Source: Closterium sp. Naga37s-1 (lineage: Eukaryota; Streptophyta; Zygnematophyceae; Desmidiales; Closteriaceae). From it: a stretch of DNA of 64,000 nt. The stretch spans positions 620,001-684,000 of the forward strand of contig CANJKZ010000423.1 in assembly GCA_947471745.1 (NCBI GenBank), read 5' to 3'. The notes under the pieces are model-generated. The model searched no databases. It was not told the DNA's origin and saw nothing but the letters and a program-made list of their open reading frames with translations. Below are positions 22,687 through 32,657 of this stretch, in pieces; position 1 is the stretch's first letter; each line of letters starts with the position of its first letter. The translations under genes and the position numbers were made by a program.

Positions 22687-25069
22687 AACACGCTACGGAT
22701 CCTTCAAATACACCGTCATGCCCTTCGGACTGACCAACGCCCCCGCCACTTTTCAAATGACTATGAACGAAGCCTTCCGCCCGCTTTTAGATAAGTGCGT
22801 CATTGTGCACCTTGACGACATACTGATTTACAGCCCAGACAGAGCACAACACCTACAGGACATCGAAGTAGCTTTTAAAATACTGAGTGAGAACCGCCTA
22901 CTGACGAAAGCGTCTAAGTGTGAGTTTTTACAGGACAGACTGGATTTTTTGGGACACATTATTTCAGCTGACGGAGTGGAAATAGACCCGAAGAAGATCA
23001 CGACGATTCAAGCATGGCACGCGCCGACAAACTTGACCGAGTTGCAGAGTTTTTTGGGGTTCGTCAACTATGTGCGCCGGTTCGTCCCCGACATGGCGAA
23101 GTTGACTACTCCGTTGACCGACCTGCTGAGGAAGGGGGTTGAGTACACGTGGGGGGAGAAAGAGCAAGCTGCCTTCTCGGCCCTCAAGCAAATTTTGTGC
23201 TCGTCGCCCGTGCTTCACATCGCAGATCCGCACCGTCCGTTCGAACTCGTCACCGACGCAAGCGACATCGCCGTGGGTGTAGTACTGTTGCAGGACTTCG
23301 GGAATGGCCTTCAGCCAATCGCGTACGAGTCTCGCAAGCTTCACCCGCCCGAACGCAACTACCCGATACACGACCGCGAAATGTTGGCGATCGTGCACGC
23401 GTTCAAAGTGTGGCGATGCTACCTCACCGGAGCAGACGTGACAATACGGACAGATCACCGATCACTACAGTACCTCCGCGCCCAACCGAATCTCAACCCG
23501 CGACAGATCCGCTGGTTGGACTATCTGAAGTCCAACTTCCACTACACCGTCACGTACAAAAAAGGCGCATCAAATATAGCCGACGCGCTCATCCGCCCTA
23601 CCGCCCAACTTCACGCCATCCTACTCGCCTAGACCAACCCACTGTTAACACGCCTATTCACCCACGGATACAATACCGACCCATTTTTCACGACCGGAAA
23701 TTCACAGCAACTGGCAGAAGCCAAGGGAGTCTATTACGTAAAAACAGGCACCAACCGTATTTGGGTACCTGTGTACTCGCTACTGAGGGAACTGTTACTG
23801 CAGGAGGCACACGACGGGGTTACCTCGGGTCACTTCGGGGTAGAAAAAACGCGACAGCAACTGCAGCGGTATTACTACTGGCCGGAGATGTTGACCGATG
23901 TACAGCACCACGTGGGCTCGTGTCCTACGTGTCAGGTGATGAAGAGCTCGCGAAAAAGAAAGGCAGGTCAGTTGCAGCCGATTCCACCGCCCGAGCGCGC
24001 CTGGCAGCAGGTTACCATGGATCTCGTCACGGGGTTACCTTTGAACCCTGGGGGTAACGACGCGGTAATGGTCGTCGTTGACAGACTGACGAAAATGGCT
24101 CACTTCGCTGCGTGCAGGAAGTCGATCTCAGCCGAAGAAACCGCTCGCCTGTTCATCGCAACCGTCGTTCGACTGCACAGGATACCAGCCGCAATCATCA
24201 GCGACCGCGACACGAAGTTTACCAGCAACTTTTGGAAGAACCTCTGGGAGCAGTTCGGGACCAGGCTACAGTTCAGCTCGTCGTACCACCCCGAGACCGA
24301 CGGTCAAACGGAGCGGACGAATCAGACGATGGAGCACTTGATTCGTGCCACGTGCGACGACCCAACCACATGGGAGTAGCAGCTGCCGTTGATCGAGTTC
24401 GCCTACAACAACGCCACGTCAGCGATGACGCAGCAGTCCCCTTTCTACCTGAACTACGGGCAAAACCCAACAGTGCCCATGACGCCGAGTCCGGACAACC
24501 CAACGCCACGCGCACAGCAATTCGCCGAGATTCTGCAAGCTGCCCGCACTCGAGCCGCAGAAGCAATTTAAAAAGCCAACGTCATCGCAAAACGCAACGT
24601 TGACCGCCACCGCCGCCCAGTCACGTACCAGTCAGGGGATTACGTACTACTCGACACACTGAACTTAAGACTGCCCGTCGTACCGAAATTACGAGTGCGC
24701 TACTGTGGACCATTCCAAATCAGCCACATGATCACCCCAGTTACCGCCCAACTACTGTTGCCGACAGACTGGTACATCAGCCCATCGTTCCACGTCAGCC
24801 TACTTCGCCCTTACATCCCAACCACGAGCCAACTGCCTCGTCACCGCCCACCATCCATGACTCGCCCTGCATCGGAGCCAATCATTGAGCCCGAGAAGAT
24901 TCTGAGCCACCAGATTCGACACCCCACAGGCATCAAGAGGACTGAGTTCCTCGTTCGCTGGAAGGACCGCACGCCAACTGAGGATAGCTTGGTGCCCCTG
25001 GCCAACATTGAAAACCACCCTGCCCTGCAAGTGTACCTGAGGAGCCGGGATTTCCGCGATATACACGCA
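22687..25069 (+). pseudogene. Gypsy Pol, part 2: RT, RNase H, integrase, chromodomain
   Basis: RT continues with MPFGLTNAPATFQ; the active-site block reads VHLDDILIYS, with His in place of the usual Tyr or Phe. RNase H follows (VTDASDIAVG; TDHRSLQYL). Integrase from about 23771 has the HHCC region (HFGVEK..CPTCQ), MDLVTGLP, SDRDTKF and HPETDGQTERTNQ. The C-terminus (about 24890-25060) is a chromodomain, ILSHQIRHP..TEFLVRWKD, which in chromoviruses directs insertion to heterochromatin. In-frame stops at 23630, 24377 and 24569 all fall where Gln is expected. Confidence 0.92.
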
Positions 25070-25247
25070 CTCGCTATTCCTTACTGCGACCGTCAACATC
25101 GCGTACAGCAGCAGCCGTTGTTCATCCGTTACTGCTAACGGGGCTTCGCCAACTTCGCGCGCACTGTTTCACCAAACCCCGCACTGCTGGAGCAGCCGAG
25201 TCGGCCTACGCTTCGGGACTAGCCCGAACCTCGCGCCGGCATAGCAC
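25070..25247 (+). repeat. 3' LTR of the gypsy element, first part
   Basis: 178 bp matching the 5' LTR start. It is interrupted after AGCAC by copia element 3 and completed at 31728-31862. Confidence 0.88.
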
Positions 25248-26111
25248 TGTTATGTGATGCTATCATTTGCATTCACGTCTGTCTGCCTCCCATCATATGT
25301 TCGTGCGTTGCATGCGTGGTGTGAGCGTGTGCAAGAATTTGTATTTGGTGTGGTTTGGATTTTCTGAGTGTGTGTGAATGTTATTTGGCTTGAGCAGATA
25401 TCTGAAGTGACTCCTCTACTCGAGAGCATTCCGACGAACCAAGGATCGCTTCAATCGGAGCACGAACACGAAAGTTACGAACATTTGAAGTTCGTATGCT
25501 TTTGATATTTGGTTGTGGCGACTATGGGAAGTTGTGGGGTTGACTCCATAAGGGATATAGACATTTGGGGGTTGGGAAATTCGTCACTTCTACTGTAGTT
25601 GCTGCCATGTGGTTGGGAAAACCCAAACCAGGTTGGCAAGTGTGGCCAACTTGGGTGAGGTGGATTGTGGAGGTTGGGAAAGTGACAAAAGTGAAAGTGG
25701 GGTTGCCTATGGAGAGGGGAATTGTGTGGCATGGGGTTTCCTTGGTTGGGGACTCTCTTGGGACCTTCCCTCTCGTCCTCCTCATCCCTCCTACATGGTT
25801 GATTGGTACTCTAACTTTCTTGTGTGAACTTGTGAGTAAATTGTGATTGAGTTAAGTTTCTATGGCAGCATACCCCCTAGTGCGCCGAAATTCATAACTC
25901 GAGTTATACCCCATATTTTGATACGATTCAAATTGGGAAGGATAGCCACGGTAAAGGGCTACAACATACTCGAGTTTGAGAGAATTCTAACAGTGCGGTT
26001 TTCTTCGACGACGTTTCTTGTGACGACGACGTTTCTGTCCAGAATTATAGTTGACGATTTTGAGATATTTCGTCCCCTAATCTTCATAGACTCCGTCCTT
26101 AGTTTCTAACA
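25248..26111 (+). repeat. 5' LTR of copia element 3
   Basis: 864 bp, TG...CA ends, followed by the tRNA-Met primer site. Confidence 0.95.
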
Positions 26112-26346
26112 AGTGGTATCAGAGCGATTAAGGACTTTGTGGAGAGTCTACTGAAGTGTGAAGACCCTCCTAGACCCACTATGGCCTGTGGGCGTGCCTA
26201 AGTGGAGTTCTGGAGGTTGGATGCGACTTCCGCTAAGGGGAAACTCTGCCGAAATTTCGTTGGCGCCGACACTTGTGAAAATATTGTGGATCTTCGGTGT
26301 GGACAGCAAAGGGGGGAGCTGAAACCTGTGATTGGGAGCAGAGGAA

Positions 26347-28994
26347 ATGAGTCAAGGGAGTGGAGATGCAGCTGAGAAGAGGAATGAACCGCCACCATCC
26401 AAGATCGAGGCATTGGATGGCTCCAACTATGAGTAATGGAGCGGGCGGATGCGGAGTGCGTTTAAGCGCTACAAGCTGCTGAAACTTGCGATGGGAGAAG
26501 AGAAGATGCCGGAGGAAGGCGACGCCCGCGATCGTTGGATTGAGAAGAGCGCGGTGCTGTACGACCTCATCCTCCAGTCGGTCAACAACGACATGTTCCA
26601 GCACATCAAAGATTTGGTGGAGCTCGATGACTCGAAACCGAAGGCGTGGAAGCTACTTCGGGATGTGATTCAGCCCAACAGACTGCCAATGGTGATTGTG
26701 TTGGAGAAGGAGCTGGCTGCCCTCTCCATGCGACCGGGTGATGATGTGAAGCCGGTCCTTGACAAGATCAAGGACACCTATGCGAGGATGGCAGCGGCGG
26801 GCAGCAATGTGTCGCAGATGCAGCAGTGCACCAAGATCATCTCGGTGCTCGACAACTCATGGGACAACCTGATCCCCACCCTCAACTCTCAGCAGGACCA
26901 GTGGACACCTGAGTGGCTACGGCAACAGATTCTGCAGGAGGACTTCCGCAGGCGCCACACCGGAGGTGGTGCTGCCAACAAAACTGCTGAGGGGTATGGA
27001 GCTGCAGGAGGCAGCAGAGGAAGAGGGGGTGGGAGAGGCCGAGGCCGTGGGAGGAGCTTTGGCAGAGGGAGAGGCCGAGGTGACTACAACGAGGGGCATG
27101 GGAGCTCTGGTGGCAGGGGGAGCACTCGAATGGAGGGTGCCTGCTGGTACTGCAAGAAGGCTGGACATCCGTGGTTCAAGTGTTTCAGCCGGCCTGAGGG
27201 ATGGGCGCCTCCAGGCATGAAGCCGCCAAGTGGTGAACGTGCACGAGGTGGTGCTGTGCAAGGTTCAGGTGCACAAGGTGATGGTGCACAAGGAAAAGCC
27301 GACCCTGGCATGTTCCTCATGGTTGAGGATGTGAAAGGGAATGGGGGTGATGTGGGTTCAGTTGGGAAGGTTGTGATGCATCCCCTCACTTACTGGGTGA
27401 TCGATTCAGGTTGCACAAGTCACATGACACCGAGGGCAGATTTGCTTGATGAGGTAAAACCCCCCGGGAAGATCAAGTTTGTGGCTGCCGCTTCAGGTGC
27501 TTTGCTCCCTGTGATTGGTGTGGGGAATGCCATGGTAATGGGAGCTAATGGGGGGCTTGTGGGGCTGGGGAATGTGCTGTTGGTTGAAGGTTTTTCCGCT
27601 AACCTTCTTTCTGTGCGCCGGCTGCAGAAGAGCAAGGCCAAAGTGACCTTCGGCCCAACCAGCTGCCGTGCAAAGCTTGGGAAGCTGTTGTTGTGGGATC
27701 TGGAGGAGAAGAACAGCTGCATCAAGGACCTGTGGCAGCTGCCCATCATCCCTTGGAGTGGGAAACCTCCTGCAACGGCAGCGGCAGCAGCAACGGCAAA
27801 GGCAACTGCGGGAGGAGAGGAGCCTGAACCAACGGTTGGGGCCCTGGATGCAGTCAAGAAGGTGCAGCAACCACAGCAGCCACATGGTGAGGTGCTTGCT
27901 GGTGTGGATGCGACAGCTGCATGGGCAAAGGCTTCGCCTGGGAGTGGTGAGGCCGATTGGGAGACATGGCATGAAAGGCTATGCCATGTGAATTTTCCTA
28001 TGCTGCAGAAGTTGGTTAAGGATGGGAGCTTGAATGGGTTGGAGGTGAAGGGGGCAGCGAAGGAGATTGGGAGCTGCCCTACATGCCTTGAGACCAAATT
28101 CACAAAGTTTCCCTTCAGCAGCAGCACAGGACCAGCCAAGGCTCCACTTGCGCTTGTGCACATGGATGTGGTGGGCCCCACGAGGGCCCTTTCTCTCTCG
28201 GGCAGCCGCTACTTCCTGACCATTGTGGATGACCACACGCGTGCGGTGTGAGTCTACCCTCTCAAGACTAAGGGGGAGGTGGCAGCGGCTGTTCTTAAGG
28301 AGTGGATGCCGAGAGCTCAAAGGGAGAGCGGACACAAAGTGAAGGTGATCCGCACTGACAACGGGGGAGAATTCATTGGCGCTGATTTTGAGGCGGTGCT
28401 GAAGAAGAAGGGGATCCAACATCAGCTCACGGTGCCGTACAACCCTCAGCAGAACGGCGTGGCTGAGCGGTTCAACCAAACCCTGCAGGAAGGTGCTCGC
28501 ACTCTCCTTGGGCGTGCAGGGCTGCCGGATCCGTTTTGGGTGACTGCACTGCGGCAGGTCGCCCTTGTGAAGAACCGGGTGCTGGCGACTGTGGGGGACA
28601 AACAGTGGGTCCCCTAAACCAAGTGGTATGGGAGTGCGCCAGCAGTCAACATGCTGAGAGCCTACGGCTGCATGGTGGTGTTTCATGTGCCGAAGGAGAA
28701 GAGGGGAAAGCTGGAAGCTTCTGGGAGATGGGGTGTGCACTTGGGGATTGCCAAGGATCACAAGGGCTGGTTGGTGTGGGACTTGACCAGCCAGAAGCTG
28801 ACTGTTTCGAGGGATGTGAAGTTCCTTGAGTCACTGTACTACAAGGAGTGGAAGCAGCAGCAGCAGAAGCTTCCCACTACACCGCTGATCATTGAGGCTA
28901 ATGAGGTGCAGCGGCCTTCGAGGCAAGTGCAGGTCACTGTCTCAGAGGAGGAGATATCTGGGGTGACTGAGGATGGGGGAGAACCTGAGGTGGA

Positions 28995-29048
<54 letters not shown>

Positions 29049-30801
29049 TGCTCCACCACGTGACCAACGTCCGAATGACCGTCCTAGGAGGGATGTGCGC
29101 CCTCCTAACAGGCTGACCTATCCTAGCTTTGGAAAGCCAAAGGTGGTACGGGCTGGGAGTGTGGCTGAGCAGTGTGATGAGGAGGAGATAGCGCACTGCT
29201 ATTGGGCAGCCGTCCCTGAGCCCAAGACTCTGGCCGAGGCATTGAGTGGGCCCGATGCTGAAAAGTGGAAGCAGAGTGTGAAGGAGGAGTATGACTCTCT
29301 ACTGGAGAACGAGACGTGGGATTTGTGTGAGCTGCCTCCCGGGAAGAAGGCAATCTCTTCGAAGCTGATCTTCAGGCATAAGTACGGACCTGATGGGGAG
29401 CTGACCCGCTACAAGTCAAGGCTTGTGGCTAAGGGGTTTCAGCAGACAAAGGGAAAGGACTTCAACGAGCTCTATGCTCCTGTGGGGAAAGGCACAACAC
29501 TGCGGGTGTCATTGGCAATGGCAGCAAACCGTGGATGGCGGGTGAAGCAGATGGACATTACCACCGCCTTCCTCAATGGGATAATTCTGGAGGAGCTGTA
29601 CATGTTACAGCCTGAGGGATTGGATGATGGGAGCGGCAGGGTGTGCAGGCTGAAGAAGGCCATCTATGGCCTGAAGCAGGCTCCTCGCGCCTGGTACCAC
29701 AAGCTGGAGGAGACACTGCTGGCTGGGGGGTTCAAGAAGAGTGAGTGCGACCACAGCTTGTTCCTGATGCAAGAGAAGGAGCAGTTCCTTATGCTCCTGG
29801 TGTATGTGGATGACATCCTGCTCTTCTCCGAGTCGTCTGCGATGATTGAGCGTATGGAGGAGATGCTGGAGATGCAATTCAAGTGCTCGAAGATGGGAGA
29901 TGTGAAATATTACCTTGGGATGCATGTGGAGAGGGACTTTGACAAGAGAGTGCTGAGGTTGCACCAGAGGAAGTACTGTGAGGGGCTGGCTGAGAAGTAT
30001 GGGCTGCAAGATGGAGGAAAGCCAGCAACCCCACTACCTTCGGGGTTCACTGTGGAGCCCTGTGCTGATGAGGAGGTGGTGGGTGAGAGTGACAGGAAGC
30101 TGTTTCATTCCATGGTGGGGGCACTCAATTATGCGGCTAACCACACGCGGCCTGACATTGCCTTTGCTACATCCAGGCTTGCCAGTGTGGTTTCACGCCC
30201 CAGTCATGAGCAGCTGGAAGCGGCCAAGAGGTTGGTCCGCTATGTGAGCGCTACAGCATCTGTGGGCTTGGAGTACAGTGCTGTGAGACAGAGGGTGCAG
30301 AGAGGTGCAGCTGATTTGAGCAAGGGGGAGATGCTCTTGACGTGCTACACCGACGCTAGCTTCAACTCGGTGAAAGCGGATGGCACCAGCATTGGAGGCT
30401 ATGTGTGCCTGTTTGGAGGTGGTGCAGTGAGCTGGCGCAGCAAGAAGCAGAACGAGGTGGGGCAGTCCTCGTGTGAGACAGAGTACATGGCCCTGCATCA
30501 TGGGGCCAAGGAGGTGGTGTGGCTGAGGCGTTTGTTGGAGGAGATCGGAGTGTGCCAGAGGGAGCCAACTGTGATTTTTTGTGACAACGAGTCGGCTGTG
30601 AAGCTTGCTAAGAACGCTTGCCTTCATGGGCTGACGAAGCACATCAGGCCCAAGTGGCACTGGGTGAGAAGGCTCCTAGACAAGGAGGTGCGGCTGGAGA
30701 TTGTAAAGACCCATCAGCAGGCGGCTGACATTCTCACCAAGCGCCTGGCTGAAACTGAGCATTGGAATGGCATGAAACTTGCTGGAATGAGTGTGCATTG
30801 A
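26347..30801 (+). pseudogene. Copia element 3 Gag-Pol with three nonsense codons
   Basis: A single frame runs from ATG 26347 to TGA 30799 and is broken only by TAA 26434, TGA 28249 and TAA 28615. Context suggests original Gln, Trp and Gln. Gag ends in a canonical knuckle, CWYCKKAGHPWFKC. The protease region has WVIDSGCTSHMTP (DSG). Integrase shows HERLCHVN, CPTC, HMDVVGP, RTDNGGEF and PQQNGVAERFNQ, with all D,D,E residues present. A CAG repeat encodes about 17 Gln before RT (28999-29046). RT has YVDDILLFS, and RNase H ends DILTKRLAE. With only three point lesions the element must have been active recently. Confidence 0.95.
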
Positions 30802-30858
30802 GGGTGCATGCATGAGCTGAGGCATGTGGGATGATGGTTGGCAGCCAGAGGGGGAGTT

Positions 30859-31722
30859 TGTTATGTGATGCTATCATTTGCATTCACGTCTGTCTGCCTC
30901 CCAACATATGTTCGTGCGTTGCATGAGTGGTGTGAGCGTGTGCAAGAATTTGTATTTGGTGTGGTTTGGATTTTATGAGTGTGTGTGAATGTTATTTGGC
31001 TTGAGCAGATATCTGAAGTGACTCCTCTGCTCGAGAGCATTCCGACGAACCAAGGATCGCTTCAATCGGAGCACGAACACGAAAGTTACGAACATTTGAA
31101 GTTCGTATGCTTTTGATATTTGGTTGTGGCGACTATGGGAAGTTGTGGGGTTGACTCCATAAGGGATATAGACATTTGGGGGTTGGGAAATTCGTCACTT
31201 CTACTGTAGTTGCTGCGATGTGGTTGGGAAAACCCAAACCAGGTTGGCAAGTGTGGCCAACTTGGGTGAGGTGGATTGTGGAGGTTGGGAAAGTGACAAA
31301 AGTGAAGGTGGGGTTGCCTATGGAGAGGGGAATTGTGTGGCATGGGGTTTCCTTGGTTGGGGACTCTCTTGGGACCTTCCCTCTCGTCCTCCTCTTCCTT
31401 CCTACCTGGTTGATTGGTACTCTAACTTTCTTGTGTGAACTTGTGAGTAAATTGTGATTGAGTTAAGTTTCTATGGCAGCATACCCCCTAGTGCGCCGAA
31501 ATTCATAACTCGAGTTATACCCCATATTTTGATACGATTCAAATTGGGAAGGATAGCCACGGTAAAGGGCTACAACATACTCGAGTTTGAGAGAATTCTA
31601 ACAGTGCGGTTTTCGTCGACGACGTTTCTTGTGACGACGACGTTTCTGTCCAGAATTTTAGTTGACGATTTTGAGATATTTCGTCCCCTAATCTTCATAG
31701 ACTCCGTCCTTAGTTTCTAACA
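30859..31722 (+). repeat. 3' LTR of copia element 3
   Basis: 864 bp, about 98.5% identical to the 5' LTR by eye. Confidence 0.95.
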
Positions 31723-31727
31723 AGCAC

Positions 31728-31862
31728 TAGCTAGCTCGCACGCACTGCGTTACCGTTTGCACATCTCGCGTATAAGTATTCGCTCATGCCTTCGCTCATA
31801 CCTTGTACTCGTTGAACATTCTAGTGCAATCCTCGCTACCCCGATTCTTTGCACCCGTAACA
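31728..31862 (+). repeat. 3' LTR of the gypsy element, second part
   Basis: 135 bp completing the 313-bp LTR, ending CCCGTAACA. Confidence 0.88.
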
Positions 31863-32452
31863 ACCCCCAACATGTGAAGCTACATATTTCTGCATCATAG
31901 AAAAGCATTCACCAAGAGTTGTTGGAGATGCCAGTTGCATTCTGATTTCATGCATAACTAGCCTGAATCAATAGGACTTTTCGTTGATGATCCACATAAG
32001 CTCATGGAGAAATGGATGTACTCATTAGTGTCAATGGACACTCACTACTACAAGCAGGATGCTGAAAGAGCAGCATTATTCCCAGATCTGGACACCCACC
32101 TGTGTCCTTATTCTGGTAGCAGGATCAGCAGCTGTATATTTCCAGCTACACCTCTGCTTTTATGAAAGCCCATCTGCTAATATCTGACCTGGACTGCATT
32201 ATCTGCAACCACGAGCATCCAATCAGGGCCATCACACCTTGAGGGGCTCATCCACTGGAAGCCACATCCTCCCTTTCCCAACCCCCGTTATTGTCCCACG
32301 TCCTGCTCTTTCCCTCCTGATTTCTTTCTCCCCATCCATCAGAGGCATCACAAGCATCCGTACAATGCTGTACACAAGCTCAGTGCATGCCTCTTCTAGC
32401 AGCCAGCCACTGGACTTATCAGTTACAGCACATTGGGCGGCGACTCAGGTGC
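31863..32452. other. Intergenic, 3' side of the GT61-TBL gene
   Basis: No coding sequence recognised. Bases 32090-32230 resemble 63350-63480, the downstream flank of the third GT61-TBL copy, so this is shared ancestral 3' flank. Confidence 0.5.
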
Positions 32453-32657
32453 TCACTGGGCAGGCACGAGCCTCTGGATGATATTGTACAGGAACTCAGA
32501 CCAGGTGTCTTCCGGGCCTGGCATACGTGATACAAGTAGTGTTTTGAGACGTCTCAAATTAAAACACTACTTGCCTCAGGAGGAGCTCACTGAACAGGCA
32601 CGAGCCTCTGGATAATATTGTACAGGAACTCAGACCAGGTATCTTCCGGGCCTGGCA
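32453..32657 (-). repeat. Duplicated 3' coding end with a palindrome between the copies
   Basis: 32453-32523 repeats the last codons of the neighbouring gene. On the minus strand it reads PGPEDTWSEFLYNIIQRLVP followed by AQ and TGA, and it matches 32587-32657 at more than 90%. Between the copies, 32533-32573 is a large palindrome. Its centre is GTTTTGAGACGTCTCAAA and its outer arms are CAAGTAGTG and CACTACTTG. The outer copy lies beyond the stop codon and is probably untranslated. Confidence 0.88.

Larger units (their letters stand above)
25248..31722 (+). mobile_element. Ty1/copia element 3, inserted in the gypsy 3' LTR
   Basis: 864-bp LTRs (25248-26111 and 30859-31722) start TGTTATG and end CTAACA, differing at about a dozen sites (1-1.5%). 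The target duplication is AGCAC (25243-25247 and 31723-31727). The primer binding site TGGTATCAGAGC at 26115 matches the initiator tRNA-Met complement used by many plant copia elements. A GGGGGAG polypurine tract lies just before the 3' LTR. It belongs to a lineage distinct from the other copia copies here: it has longer LTRs, plus orientation and a canonical CCHC knuckle. Confidence 0.95.
11256..31862 (+). mobile_element. Ty3/gypsy chromovirus, degenerate, with three nested insertions
   Basis: Two 313-bp LTRs (11256-11568, and 25070-25247 continued at 31728-31862) enclose gag, protease, RT, RNase H, integrase and a C-terminal chromodomain. The LTRs differ at roughly nine sites (about 3%), so this is the oldest element in the nest. 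Inside it lie a copia element in the gag-pol region, a short LTR element in RT, and a copia element in the 3' LTR. Without insertions it would be about 5.5 kb. I could not match target-site duplications around the outer LTRs. Confidence 0.9.

Noticed and set aside
20886..24571. Alternative genetic code with TAG/TAA as Gln, as in some ulvophyte algae
   Set aside because: About 2,600 codons of host exons (HflX, kinase, fusion gene) contain no in-frame TAG or TAA, and copia part A ends in TAG; mutational decay explains the retroelement stops.
31863..31872. Target duplication for the outer gypsy element
   Set aside because: The five bases after the 3' LTR do not match those before the 5' LTR, so none is reported.
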